Source of the DNA: Thermohalobaculum sp050330995
GTDB lineage: Bacteria; Pseudomonadota; Alphaproteobacteria; Rhodobacterales; Rhodobacteraceae
NCBI GenBank assembly: GCA_050330995.1
Contig: JBHJHI010000022.1
Coordinates: 1-64,000, forward strand
Length of the DNA: 64,000 nt
Reading direction: 5' to 3'
Shown here piece after piece: positions 28,938 through 37,618 of this stretch. The notes under the pieces are model-generated. The model had not been told where the DNA came from. It did no database searches and worked only from the letters and a program-made list of their open reading frames with translations. Within the stretch, counting starts at the first letter, position 1. Each line of letters begins with the position of its first letter. The position numbers and the translations under genes are program-made.

Positions 28938-29609
28938 TTGCTCAGACTAGCGATCTTCGACGTCGACGGCACCCTCGTCGACAGCCAAGCCACGATCGTC
29001 GCCGCCATGGCCGCTGGCCACGACGCGGCGGGCCTGTCCATGCCTTCGCGCGAGCGCGTGCTGTCGATCGTCGGACTCTCGCTCGACGTCGCCTGCCGCG
29101 CGCTGCACCCCGAGGCCGCCCCCGATCGCCTCGACGTGCTCGCCGAAGCCTACAAGCGCGACTACGCGGCGCGACGCGCGCGGGGCGAGGCCTCGCCGCT
29201 GTTTCCGGGCGCGCGCGAGGCGATCGCGCGGCTCGACGCCGCCGGCTGGCTGCTCGCGGTCGCCACCGGCAAGTCGCGCCGCGGGCTCGACCACCTGATC
29301 GCCGAGCACGGCTTCGCGGGCGTGCTCGTGGCGACCCGCACCGCCGACGAGGCGCCCTCGAAGCCGCATCCGGCCATGGTCGAGGACCTGCTCGGCCTGA
29401 CCGGGGTCGAGGCGGGACGGGCGGCGATGATCGGCGACACCAGCTTCGACATGCAGATGGCCCGCGCCGCGGGCGCCCGCGCGGTCGGCGTCGCCTGGGG
29501 CTACCATCCGCCCGAGGCGCTGCGGACGGCCGGCGCCGAGACGGTGATCGGGGACTTCGCCGATCTCGACGCGGCGCTCGGCGGGGCCGATCAGGCGGTC
29601 GGCTCGTGA
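28938..29609 (+). CDS. HAD-superfamily hydrolase (phosphoglycolate-phosphatase-like)
   Basis: 223 residues from TTG 28938, which has GGGGAG six bases upstream and puts the nucleophile motif at the very start (LAIFDVDGTLVDS), as usual in this family; GTG 28917 is an alternative. Other motifs: LAVATGKSRRGLD (motif II), KPHPAM (Lys) and MIGDTSFDMQMARAAGA (motif III/IV). A Gph/PGP-type phosphatase; substrate not assignable. Its stop overlaps the GTG of the ATP12 gene (GTGA 29606-29609), a coupling often seen in Rhodobacterales. Confidence 0.87.
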   Translation: MLRLAIFDVDGTLVDSQATIVAAMAAGHDAAGLSMPSRERVLSIVGLSLDVACRALHPEAAPDRLDVLAEAYKRDYAARRARGEASPLFPGAREAIARLDAAGWLLAVATGKSRRGLDHLIAEHGFAGVLVATRTADEAPSKPHPAMVEDLLGLTGVEAGRAAMIGDTSFDMQMARAAGARAVGVAWGYHPPEALRTAGAETVIGDFADLDAALGGADQAVGS

Positions 29610-30328
29610 AGCGCTTCTGGTCCGAGACCCGCGTCCTCGCCTCCGAGGCGCAGCCGGGCGCCTTCGAGGTCGCGCTCGACGACAAGCCGATCCGCACGCC
29701 CTCGCGCGCGGCGCTGGCGCTGCCGACGCGCCCGCTCGCCGAGGCCGTGGCGGCGGAATGGGCGGCGCAGACCGACCGGGTCGATCCCCTGTCGATGCCG
29801 CTCACGCGCGCGGCCAACACGGCGATCGACCGGGTGCTGCCCGACCCGACGGCGGCGCGCGCGCAGGTGGCGGCCTACGGCGAGACCGACCTTCTGTGCT
29901 ACCGCGCCCCCGAACCGGAGGCGCTCGCGGCCGAACAGGCCGAGGCCTGGGACCCGCTGCTCGACTGGGCGGCGAGGCGCTACGGCGCGCGGCTCTCGGT
30001 CGCCGAGGGCGTGATGTTCTCGGCGCAGGACGAGGCGGCGATCGCGCGCCTCGCCGAGGCGGTGGCGGCGCTCGGACCCTGGCGGCTGACGGCGCTCCAC
30101 GAACTGGTGACGCTCTCGGGCAGCCTGGTGATCGGCCTCGCGGTGATCGAGGGGCGGCTCGAGCCCGGCGACGCCTGGGCCGCGAGCCGGATCGACGAGC
30201 GCTGGAACGAACGCCAATGGGGCTGGGACGCGGAGGCCGCGGCCCTGGCCGAGCGGCGCGAGGCCGCGTTCAGGGCGAGCGCGCGGCTCGTGGCGCTGCT
30301 CGACGCCGAGGCGGCCGGCGCGGGCTGA
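29606..30328 (+). CDS. ATP12-family F1-ATPase assembly chaperone
   Basis: 240 residues from GTG 29606. Begins KRFWSE and carries ALDDKPIRTPSRAALALPT, the MPLTRAANTAIDRV motif and YGETDLLCYRA, all hallmarks of the ATP12 family. In mitochondria Atp12 chaperones the F1 alpha subunit; in alphaproteobacteria the same role is inferred. Overlaps the HAD gene by four bases. Confidence 0.92.
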   Translation: MKRFWSETRVLASEAQPGAFEVALDDKPIRTPSRAALALPTRPLAEAVAAEWAAQTDRVDPLSMPLTRAANTAIDRVLPDPTAARAQVAAYGETDLLCYRAPEPEALAAEQAEAWDPLLDWAARRYGARLSVAEGVMFSAQDEAAIARLAEAVAALGPWRLTALHELVTLSGSLVIGLAVIEGRLEPGDAWAASRIDERWNERQWGWDAEAAALAERREAAFRASARLVALLDAEAAGAG

Positions 30329-30440
30329 GGGCGGCCGCGGCACGGGGCGACGGGGCGGGCGGCGCAACGCCCCCGGCCCCTGGCGCATTGACCTCCCCTA
30401 GATCGGCGCCCGGCCGGCGCCGCAGGAACCGGAGGCCGTC

Positions 30441-30998
30441 ATGCCCGCCGATACGCCGCCCAACCTCGCCCCCCGTGCCACTCGCGTCGAGAGCCATCGC
30501 CCCGACGTCGGCGCCGGGCCGGGCGGCGCGCACGCGCATCCCGGCGAGGGGCCGGAGGTCGAGGACCCCGCGCGCCTGCGCGCGATCCATCCGGACGGGA
30601 TGCAGGATCACGACTTCGAGCGCCGGGTGAAGCGGATCGAGAGCTTCGCGCACCTGATGGACACCTCGATCGCGCTGCCGGTGGTCGGCTGGCGCGTCGG
30701 GCTCGACGGGCTGATCGGCCTGATCCCCGGCGTCGGCGACACGGTGACCACCGCCGCCTCGACCTGGCTGGTCGCCGAGGGGTGGCGCCTCGGCGCGCGC
30801 AAGCGCGTGATGGGCCGGATGCTCGTCAACCTCGGCATCGACTGGGTGATCGGCCTGGTGCCGCTGATCGGCGACATCCTCGACATCGGCTACAAGGCCA
30901 ACGCCAAGAACGCCCGCATGCTCGTGGAGGAGCTGCGCACCCGACGGCGCGCGGCGCGCGAGATGCCGATCCGCCCGCCGGAACGCAGGACCGCCTGA
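30441..30998 (+). CDS. DUF4112 domain protein
   Basis: 185 residues. The first 55 are Pro/Gly/His-rich and probably disordered. The rest is a DUF4112 domain with two hydrophobic segments flanked by GWRVGLDGLIGLIPGVGD and GIDWVIGLVPLIGDILDIG, giving a small membrane protein with a repeated IGLxPxxGD motif. Function unknown. Start ATG 30441 with AACCGGAGG upstream. Confidence 0.87.
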   Translation: MPADTPPNLAPRATRVESHRPDVGAGPGGAHAHPGEGPEVEDPARLRAIHPDGMQDHDFERRVKRIESFAHLMDTSIALPVVGWRVGLDGLIGLIPGVGDTVTTAASTWLVAEGWRLGARKRVMGRMLVNLGIDWVIGLVPLIGDILDIGYKANAKNARMLVEELRTRRRAAREMPIRPPERRTA

Positions 30999-31127
30999 CC
31001 GAGCCACGGCCACGAAGGTTTCCACCGACCATCGGGGGAAACCTTCACGACGCCGATGGTTCAACCTGTAATTGTTCGGCATTGAATAAGACTCTGTAAT
31101 GTTGGTATTGATACTGCTTCAAACAAA

Positions 31128-31141
31128 TTAATTTAAATTAA
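31128..31141. repeat. 14-base all-AT palindrome in an AT-rich island
   Basis: TTAATTTAAATTAA is a perfect palindrome made only of A and T, inside an AT-rich stretch (about 31060-31260) upstream of the sorting-tail gene at 31270. In a genome of roughly 70% GC this stands out; it could be a regulator site or a bendable or nucleoid-protein site. No -10/-35 pair was convincing. Confidence 0.45.
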
Positions 31142-31269
31142 AACTACAAAGTGAGAGCGTCCATGCTAAGACTCGATTGTGTCAGAAGAGTGAGGGTGGC
31201 AGCGGATCGCTGCAGCTTCTACGCATATATTTTGACGCTTGCTATAAGCAGATCAGGGAGGAAGTGCCC

Positions 31270-31986
31270 ATGCGCCTTAGCAGTGCGATCGCGGGAACAG
31301 CCACGCTCGCGATGATCGCCGCTCTGTCGCCCGCCCGCGCCGGGATCATCGACGGCAGCACCTACAGCCTCGACACGCAGATCGTGAATCTCCAAGTCCT
31401 CGGCGTCGGCGTCGATGTCTCGCGTAACGATACCGGACAGGCGACGCCAGCGAACGGCGCGGATCCGCTCGATATCGCGCTCGCCCAGGCCGCTCTGGGC
31501 GTCGACCTGACGGTCGGCGCGACCGACGTGGGCGTGGATCTCGATCTCGGCGTCCTCGGATCCGAGTGGACCGCGCCCGACGTCTTCGACCTCGTGATCG
31601 ATCTCGACCTCGACGGCACCATCACGCCGGCGAACGCCCTGCTCCAGCCCCTGCTCGACACCTTGCTGAGCGATCCGGCCACCGCTACCGCGGCGCCGAC
31701 CATCGACTGGGTGCTCTCGGACCTTGATCTAGAAAACGGCGAGATCATCACCAGCGTGACGCAGATCAACGACGCCTCGCTGCCGGTGCCCGACATCTCG
31801 TTCACCGACGATACGATCACGATCAACTACGACAACCTCGTCGGGCTGCAGGCGGCGCTGTTCAGCGATGCCGACTTTCGGCCGAGCTTCATGATCACGA
31901 CCGCCGTGCCGCTGCCTGCGAGCGCCTGGCTGCTCGCCGCCGGCGTCGCCGGTCTCTGGACCCGGCACCGTTTCGCCCGAGGCTGA
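31270..31986 (+). CDS. Secreted protein with VPLPA-type C-terminal sorting tail
   Basis: 238 residues from ATG 31270; AGGGAGGAA lies just upstream. Signal peptide about 1-25 (ending ARA). The body is acidic, rich in Asp, Leu and Val (DLDLGVLG, DLVIDLDLDGT), with no family I can name. The C-terminus is VPLPASAWLLAAGVAG followed by a short basic end, the VPLPA form of the PEP-CTERM tail frequent in Rhodobacterales; such proteins are thought to be processed by an exosortase and presented at the surface or in the matrix. The 5' flank is AT-rich. Confidence 0.75.
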   Translation: MRLSSAIAGTATLAMIAALSPARAGIIDGSTYSLDTQIVNLQVLGVGVDVSRNDTGQATPANGADPLDIALAQAALGVDLTVGATDVGVDLDLGVLGSEWTAPDVFDLVIDLDLDGTITPANALLQPLLDTLLSDPATATAAPTIDWVLSDLDLENGEIITSVTQINDASLPVPDISFTDDTITINYDNLVGLQAALFSDADFRPSFMITTAVPLPASAWLLAAGVAGLWTRHRFARG

Positions 31987-32046
31987 CCTTAGCGGGCTCG
32001 TCCCGCTCGAGCGGAACGTTCGGGCGCCACGAAAATGGTGAGCCGT

Positions 32047-32079
32047 GGCGTACGGCCCGCCTCCGTGGGGCCGTACGCC
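32047..32079. terminator. Long hairpin between convergent genes
   Basis: Perfect 12-base stem GGCGTACGGCCC / GGGCCGTACGCC with a nine-base loop, between the stop of the sorting-tail gene (31986) and the stop of the corrinoid-activation gene (32116). No T tract; the symmetry would serve both strands. Confidence 0.6.
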
Positions 32080-32090
32080 CTGGAAAGGGG

Positions 32091-32112
32091 GGAAGGCCCG
32101 GCCGGGCCTTCC
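32091..32112. terminator. Second palindrome next to the RACo-like gene stop
   Basis: A perfect 22-base palindrome (GGAAGGCCCGG followed by its complement) three bases beyond the minus-strand stop, 12 bases from the hairpin at 32047-32079. Likely the terminator of the minus-strand gene. Confidence 0.5.
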
Positions 32113-32115
32113 CGA

Positions 32116-34218
32116 TCAGGCCCGCTCGCGCCGCCGCCGGCGCCGGCCTTCGCCCTCCGCCGCGCCGCCCGCGTCCCAGCGCACCGCCGGCAGCGTCGCG
32201 ACGTCCCGCAGCCGCTCGTAGGGGGCGGTCTTGTGCGGCACGGCCATGGCGGCGACGAAGTGCTTCTGAAAGCGCGGCTCCAATGCCGTCTCGACCTTCT
32301 CTATTTCGCGCACGATCCGCTCGACCTCCGCGCGCGCCGCGCGGTTCAGCAGCGCGATCCGCGCCCCCGTCCCGGCGGCGTTGCCGACCGCGGTGACCGC
32401 CTCGACGGCGCAGTCGGGGATCATGCCGAGCACCAGGGCGTGCTTGGGCGAGATATGCGCGCCGAAGGCGCCCGCGAGCACCACGCGATCGACCCGCTCG
32501 ACGCCGAGCGTGTCCATCAGGAGCCGCGCGCCGGCGTAGAGCGCGGCCTTGGCGAGCTGGATCGCGCGCACGTCGTTCTGCGTGACCGTGACCGGCGCGC
32601 CCCCGGTCGCCCGCGCATCGGCGAGCACGAAGGCGCGGGTGCGCCCGTCGGCGATCACGCGCTCGCCGAGGCTCTCGGCCGGGCCGATCGCGCCGTCCGC
32701 GTCGATCACGCCCGCGAGGCGCATCTCGGCGATCGCCTCGATGATGCCCGAGCCGCAGATGCCGGTGACGCCGCGCGGGCCGACGGCCGCGGCGAAGCCG
32801 GGCTCGTCCGACCAGAGATCGCAGCCGATCACCCGGAAGCGCACCGCCCGGGTCTCGGGGTCGATGCGCACCCGCTCGATCGCGCCGGGGGCGGCGCGCT
32901 GGCCGGCCGAGATCTGCGCGCCCTCGAAGGCGGGGCCGGTCGGCGAGGAGCAGGCGACCACGCGCCGGCGGTCGCCGAGCAGGATCTCGGCGTTGGTGCC
33001 GACGTCGACCACCAGGGTCAGGTCATCGCGCTCGTGCAGCGCCTCCGACAGCGCGACGGCCGCGGCGTCGGCGCCGACGTGGCCGGCGATGCAGGGCAGG
33101 ACGTAGGCGCGCGCCTCCGGCGCGAGCGACAGCCCGAGATCGCGGGCGGCGAGCGAGAGGCTCGCCGAGGTCGCGAGCGCGAAGGGCGCGCCGCCGAGTT
33201 CCACCGGGTCGATGCCGAGCAGGAGGTGGTGCATCACCGGGTTGGCGACCACCACCGCCTCCAGCACGTCCGAGGGCGCGGCGCCGGCTTCGGCCGCGAG
33301 GTCGGCGGCGAGGGTGTCGATCGCGGCGAGGATCGCGCGGGTCATGGCCTCGGCGCCGCCGGGGTTCAGCATGGCGTAGGACACCCGGCTCATCAGGTCC
33401 TCGCCGAAGCGGATCTGCGGGTTCATCGCGCCACCCGAGGCGATCACCCGCCCGTCGCGCAGATCGCAGAGGTGGCCGGCGATCGTGGTCGAGCCGACGT
33501 CGATGGCGAGGCCGAGCACCGCGCCCCCTGGCGCGAGATTGGACACCGCGCCGGGGGGCGCGAGACCGGGCACCGTGCCTTCGGGCTCGCCCGGCCAGAC
33601 CCGGAGCACGCGCGCGGGGCCGCCCCGGTGGTCGCGGTGCACCGCCGCCGTCACTCGCCAGCCGCCCGCGCGCAGCGCCGGCTGAAGCGCGCGCAGCACG
33701 CCGAGGCCGATCTCGAGGTCCGCGACGCTCTCGCGGGCGAGCGCCTCGCAGAGCCGCTCGGCGTCGCCGGTGGGGGCGTGCATGTCGGGCTCGGCCACCG
33801 TGACGGTGACGAGGCGGGTGGCGGGGTCGAGCACGATCTCGCGCTCGGCCGCGTCCTTGCGCACCACCTGGCGGTGAAGCTGGCTCTCGGGCGGCACGTC
33901 GATCACCACGTCGCCCTGGATGGTCGCCTGGCAGCCGAGACGGCGGCCGGGCGTCAGGCCGCGCTTTTCGTGGTAGCGCTGCTCGACCGCGCCCCACGGC
34001 CCGAGCGCGCCCGCCTCGACGGTGACGCCGTGCTTCGGGAAGTGCCCGTAGGCCGGCTCGCACTGGCACTTCGAGCAGATGCCGCGTCCGCCGCAGACGC
34101 TGTCGAGGTCGACGCCGAGCGAGCGCGCGGCGCTCAGGACGGGGGTGCCCGCCGGGAAGCGGCCGCGCTTGCCCGAAGGGGTGAACACCACGAGCGGCAG
34201 GCTCTGATCGTCGGCCAT
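32116..34218 (-). CDS. RACo-like corrinoid-activation protein: [2Fe-2S] ferredoxin fused to ASKHA ATPase (DUF4445)
   Basis: 700 residues from ATG 34218. The N-terminal ferredoxin domain has Cys42, Cys48, Cys51 (VCGGRGICSKCQ) and Cys96 (LGCQATI). The C-terminal part shows ASKHA ATPase motifs: LAIDVGSTTIAGHL, VVVANPVMHHLLLG, LVVDVGTNAEIL, GICGSGIIEAI and DRVVLAGAFGAHI. Relatives (RACo, RamA) use ATP and low-potential electrons to return inactive Co(II) corrinoid to Co(I). No corrinoid methyltransferase lies in the window except the split MetH, which keeps its own SAM-dependent activation domain. It may serve a methylamine or betaine demethylase system elsewhere. Confidence 0.9.
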   Translation of the reverse strand: MADDQSLPLVVFTPSGKRGRFPAGTPVLSAARSLGVDLDSVCGGRGICSKCQCEPAYGHFPKHGVTVEAGALGPWGAVEQRYHEKRGLTPGRRLGCQATIQGDVVIDVPPESQLHRQVVRKDAAEREIVLDPATRLVTVTVAEPDMHAPTGDAERLCEALARESVADLEIGLGVLRALQPALRAGGWRVTAAVHRDHRGGPARVLRVWPGEPEGTVPGLAPPGAVSNLAPGGAVLGLAIDVGSTTIAGHLCDLRDGRVIASGGAMNPQIRFGEDLMSRVSYAMLNPGGAEAMTRAILAAIDTLAADLAAEAGAAPSDVLEAVVVANPVMHHLLLGIDPVELGGAPFALATSASLSLAARDLGLSLAPEARAYVLPCIAGHVGADAAAVALSEALHERDDLTLVVDVGTNAEILLGDRRRVVACSSPTGPAFEGAQISAGQRAAPGAIERVRIDPETRAVRFRVIGCDLWSDEPGFAAAVGPRGVTGICGSGIIEAIAEMRLAGVIDADGAIGPAESLGERVIADGRTRAFVLADARATGGAPVTVTQNDVRAIQLAKAALYAGARLLMDTLGVERVDRVVLAGAFGAHISPKHALVLGMIPDCAVEAVTAVGNAAGTGARIALLNRAARAEVERIVREIEKVETALEPRFQKHFVAAMAVPHKTAPYERLRDVATLPAVRWDAGGAAEGEGRRRRRRERA

Positions 34219-34397
34219 GGGGCACGTCCTTCTCTCGACCGTTCCACCCTGAGGGCAGGTCGCCGGGGAAGGCTGGCGCGCAAGCGGCATTTCGTGTCGC
34301 AGGAGCGTCGCCGTCTTATTCTACAATTCTTTCCGTAATTATTGACAATCCACGCGTGCGCTCGCACCTGCGGTGAAAGCCTTCGATGGAGAGACCC
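34219..34397. other. Divergent spacer, AT-rich core
   Basis: 179 bases between the RACo-like gene and the rhodanese gene. About 34310-34355 is AT-rich. It contains an exact TTGACA (34342-34347) reading right, but the expected -10 position is GC-rich and poor. On the other strand TTGTCA and TAGAAT occur 19 bases apart, a loose promoter candidate for the leftward gene. Confidence 0.35.
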
Positions 34398-35264
34398 ATG
34401 ACCCGTACCACGCTCGCGCTCGGCGCGACGCTCGGCCTCCTCGCCGGCCCCGCCGCCGCCGCGCCGCTCGCGACGCCCGGGGAAACCCGCGCGGCCGTCG
34501 AGGACGGCGCCGTGCTGCTCGACATCCGCGGGGCGGAGGCCTTCGCCGAAGGCCATGCCCCGGGTGCCGTGAACGTGCCCTACGCCGCCTTCCGCGGCCC
34601 GGAGGAGAGCCCGGGCCGGCTCATCTCCGACGCCGAGCTGACCGACGCGCTCCGACGCGCCGGCATCGAGCCGGGCGAGCGGGTGATCGTCGCCAACGCC
34701 GGCGAGGACCCGAGCGACTTCGGCGGCATGGCGCGGGTCTACTGGACGCTGAAGTCGGCCGGGCTCGAGGACATCTCGGTGCTGAACGGCGGGCTGGCGG
34801 CGTGGCGCGACGCCGGCCTGCCGACGACGACCGAGGCCGTCCCGGTCGAGCGCTCGGACGCCACGTTCACCCTGTCGGACCGCTGGGCCGCGACCCGCGA
34901 GGAGGGCCGCGCCGTGGCCGAGGGCGAGGGCGACGCGCTGCTGATCGACGCGCGCCCCGACGCCTTCTTCCGCGGCGAGACCAAGCACGACGCCGCCACT
35001 TGGGCGGGCACGCTGCGCGGCGCCGCGAACGTGGTCTACTCGCGGTTCTTCGGCGGCGACGCGGTGCTGCGCGCCGACGCCGAGGCGGTGCGCGAGGTCG
35101 CGCGCGAGGCCGGCTGGACGCCCGGCCGCACGGTGGTCAGCTTCTGCAACACCGGCCACTGGGCGGCGTCGAACTGGTTCGCGCTCTCCGAGGTCGGGGG
35201 CATCGAGGACGTGAAGCTCTACCCCGAGAGCATGGTCGGCTACTCGGCCGCCTACACGAACTGA
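34398..35264 (+). CDS. Periplasmic tandem-rhodanese sulfurtransferase
   Basis: 288 residues from ATG 34398 (GGAGAG at 34388-34393); the ATG at 34386 would overlap that site. Signal peptide about 1-22. Two rhodanese domains: 30-145 and 170-288. The second keeps the catalytic Cys250 in SFCNTGHWA; the first has VIVANAGED at the equivalent place, with no Cys, so it is structural, as is normal for tandem thiosulfate or mercaptopyruvate sulfurtransferases. Likely handles sulfane sulfur or cyanide in the periplasm. Confidence 0.9.
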   Translation: MTRTTLALGATLGLLAGPAAAAPLATPGETRAAVEDGAVLLDIRGAEAFAEGHAPGAVNVPYAAFRGPEESPGRLISDAELTDALRRAGIEPGERVIVANAGEDPSDFGGMARVYWTLKSAGLEDISVLNGGLAAWRDAGLPTTTEAVPVERSDATFTLSDRWAATREEGRAVAEGEGDALLIDARPDAFFRGETKHDAATWAGTLRGAANVVYSRFFGGDAVLRADAEAVREVAREAGWTPGRTVVSFCNTGHWAASNWFALSEVGGIEDVKLYPESMVGYSAAYTN

Positions 35265-35272
35265 CGCGCCCG

Positions 35273-35303
35273 GCGCCCGCTCGCCTTCGGGCGGCGCGGG
35301 CGC
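35273..35303. terminator. Hairpin with UUCG tetraloop between convergent genes
   Basis: Lower stem GCGCCCG / CGGGCGC and upper stem CGCC-TTCG-GGCG with an internal loop, just after the rhodanese stop and facing the icd stop (35364). The CUUCGG-type tetraloop stabilises it. No T tract. Confidence 0.5.
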
Positions 35304-35363
35304 GGGGCCTTCCCGCGGGGATCGGCGGGACCACCGGTCCCGCACATTCCGATAGGCGCGGTA

Positions 35364-36578
35364 TCAGGCCCCGTAGGCCCTGTTCAGGTTCTCGTCCACC
35401 TTGTCGAGGAAGCCGGTGGTGGAGAGCCATCCCTGGTCGGGGCCGACCAGCAGCGCGAGGTCCTTGGTCATGTGACCCGCCTCGACCGTCTCGACGGTCA
35501 CGCGCTCCAGCGTCTCGGCGAAGGCGCGCAGCTCGTCGTTGCCGTCGAGCTTGGCGCGGTGCTTGAGCCCGCCGGTCCAGGCGTAGATCGAGGCGATCGA
35601 GGTGGTCGAGGTCTCCTGCCCCTTCTGGTGCTGGCGGAAGTGGCGCGTGACAGTGCCGTGCGCGGCCGCGGACTCCACGATCTCGCCGTTCGGGGTCATG
35701 AGCACGGAGGTCATCAGCCCGAGCGAGCCGAACCCCTGCGCCACCGTGTCGGACTGCACGTCGCCGTCGTAGTTCTTGCAGGCCCAGACGTAGCCGCCGT
35801 TCCACTTCATGGCGCAGGCGACCATGTCGTCGATCAGCCGGTGCTCGTAGGTGATCCCGGCCTTCTCGAACTTGTCCTTGAACTCGTTGTCGTAGATCTC
35901 CTGGAACAGGATCATGAAGCGACCGTCGTAGGTCTTCAGGATCGTGTTCTTGGTCGAGAGATAGACCGGCCAGCCCATCGCCAGGCCGTAGTTCATCGAA
36001 GCGCGGGCGAAGTCGCGGATCGACTCGTCGAGGTTGTACATCGACATGGCGACGCCGGCCGAGGGCGCCTGGAACACCTCCTCCTCGATCACGGTGCCGT
36101 CGTCGCCGACGAACTTCATGGTGAGCTTGCCGGGGCCGGGGAACTTGATGTCGGTGGCGCGGTACTGGTCGCCGAAGGCGTGGCGCCCGACCACGATCGG
36201 CTTGGTCCAGCCGGGCACGAGGCGGGGCACGTTGCGGCAGATGATCGGCTGGCGGAAGATCACGCCGCCGAGGATGTTGCGGATCGTGCCGTTCGGCGAG
36301 CGCCACATCTTCTTGAGGCCGAACTCCTCGACCCGACCCTCGTCGGGGGTGATGGTCGCGCACTTGACGCCGACGCCGTGCTCGCGGATCGCGTGGGCGG
36401 CGTCCACCGTCACCTGGTCGTCGGTCGCGTCGCGGTGCTCGACACCGAGGTCGTAGTACTTCAGGTCGATGTCGAGATAGGGGAGGATCAGCTTCTGCTT
36501 GATGAATTCCCAGATGATCCGGGTCATCTCGTCGCCGTCGAGCTCGACGACGGGGTTCTCGACCTTGATCTTCGTCAT
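35364..36578 (-). CDS. icd: NADP-dependent isocitrate dehydrogenase (eukaryote-like type)
   Basis: 404 residues. TCA-cycle oxidation of isocitrate to 2-oxoglutarate with NADPH production. Sequence is of the subfamily found in alphaproteobacteria and mitochondria: MTKIKVENPVVELDGDEMTRIIW start region, GTIRNILGGVIFRQPI, GWTKPIVVGRHAFGDQYRATD, DDMVACAMKWNGGYVWACKNYDGDVQSD region with the metal-binding Asp residues, and AAHGTVTRHFRQ. Single gene with its own promoter region. Confidence 0.96.
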   Translation of the reverse strand: MTKIKVENPVVELDGDEMTRIIWEFIKQKLILPYLDIDLKYYDLGVEHRDATDDQVTVDAAHAIREHGVGVKCATITPDEGRVEEFGLKKMWRSPNGTIRNILGGVIFRQPIICRNVPRLVPGWTKPIVVGRHAFGDQYRATDIKFPGPGKLTMKFVGDDGTVIEEEVFQAPSAGVAMSMYNLDESIRDFARASMNYGLAMGWPVYLSTKNTILKTYDGRFMILFQEIYDNEFKDKFEKAGITYEHRLIDDMVACAMKWNGGYVWACKNYDGDVQSDTVAQGFGSLGLMTSVLMTPNGEIVESAAAHGTVTRHFRQHQKGQETSTTSIASIYAWTGGLKHRAKLDGNDELRAFAETLERVTVETVEAGHMTKDLALLVGPDQGWLSTTGFLDKVDENLNRAYGA

Positions 36579-36710
36579 GGCGCTCGGGCTCCCCTGGGTG
36601 TGGCTCGTCGGGCGCGCGGGTTATAGCGACGCGGTTTCCGCACTGCAACGCGGGGTTCCGAACGCGTCCCGGGCTTGCCGCGACGGCGCGAAGCGGCGAA
36701 GGGCGGCGCC

Positions 36711-37577
36711 ATGACCGCCCGCACCCGCCTCCGCCGTCTCTCGATGGGCCTCGCTACTCTCGCGGGCCGGCCGCGCGGGTTCTTCTCGCCTTACCGCCAC
36801 GCCGCTTCGGTCGTCGCGCCCGCCGGCTATCCTTCGCTCGCGCCGGTGTTCGAGCGCGCCTTCGCTGCGCCGCCGACGGGGGCCATGGCCGTGCCGGCCG
36901 ACGTGATCGCCGCGATCCGGACCCATGCCGGGCGCTTGGCCGCCTTCGACGGCCCGCCCCCCGAGCCGCGCTGGGACCAGTCCTGGTATCCCCGCCTCGA
37001 CGGCGTCGCGGCCTACGCGATCGTCCGCGAAGTCCGGCCCGCCCGCGTGATCGAGGTCGGCTCGGGGCACTCGACGCGCTTTCTCGCCCGCGCGCTCGCG
37101 GACGCGGGGCAGGGGAGCCTCGCCTGCATCGACCCCGCGCCCCGCGCCGGCCTCGACGGGCTCGACGTCCGATGGGAGCGCCGGCTGCTCTCGGCGGACG
37201 ACGTCGAGACCTTCGCCGCCCTAGCGCCGGGCGACGTCGCCTTCTTCGACAGCTCGCACCTGCTCTGGCCGGGCTCGGACGTGGACCTGATCCTGAACGC
37301 CATCCTGCCGGTACTGGCGCCGGGCGTGCTCGTGCACCTGCACGACGTGTTCCTGCCCGATCCCTACCCGGCGGACTGGGCGTGGCGGGGCTACACCGAA
37401 CAGCTCGGCCTCGCGGGCTGGCTCTGCGGGGCCGCGCGGCTCCTCTGGTCGAGCCACTGGGCCTTGCGCACGGCTTTCGTGCAGGATCCGGCCGTCGCGC
37501 GGCTGCCGCTCCCGGACGGCGCGCGCGAGTCCGCGCTCTGGCTCGTGACGGGGCGGGGCCGAACCGACCCCGCGTAA
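36711..37577 (+). CDS. SAM-dependent methyltransferase, class I, substrate unknown
   Basis: 288 residues from ATG 36711. Rossmann motif I is VIEVGSGHSTRFLARAL (about 115-131); then IDPAPR, and VAFFDSSHLLWPGSDVD and VHLHDVFLPDPYPADW, as in class I methyltransferases of the MTase_24 group that follow FkbM/TylF-like organisation. N-terminal RLRRLSMGLATL resembles a membrane-adjacent helix. Cannot assign a substrate. It is 41 bases upstream of the SH3b gene. Confidence 0.8.
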   Translation: MTARTRLRRLSMGLATLAGRPRGFFSPYRHAASVVAPAGYPSLAPVFERAFAAPPTGAMAVPADVIAAIRTHAGRLAAFDGPPPEPRWDQSWYPRLDGVAAYAIVREVRPARVIEVGSGHSTRFLARALADAGQGSLACIDPAPRAGLDGLDVRWERRLLSADDVETFAALAPGDVAFFDSSHLLWPGSDVDLILNAILPVLAPGVLVHLHDVFLPDPYPADWAWRGYTEQLGLAGWLCGAARLLWSSHWALRTAFVQDPAVARLPLPDGARESALWLVTGRGRTDPA

Positions 37578-37618
37578 CGGCGTTTTCCTCGGCAACGAAT
37601 AATCCACGGGAGAACGCC

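Noticed and set aside
34342..34370. Sigma-70 promoter for the rhodanese gene from the exact TTGACA
   Set aside because: The sequence 17 bases later (CACCTG) is not a usable -10, and 16 or 18 bases are no better.
34648..34800. Inactivated rhodanese
   Set aside because: Only the first domain lacks the catalytic Cys, which is normal for tandem rhodaneses; the second has CNTGHWA.
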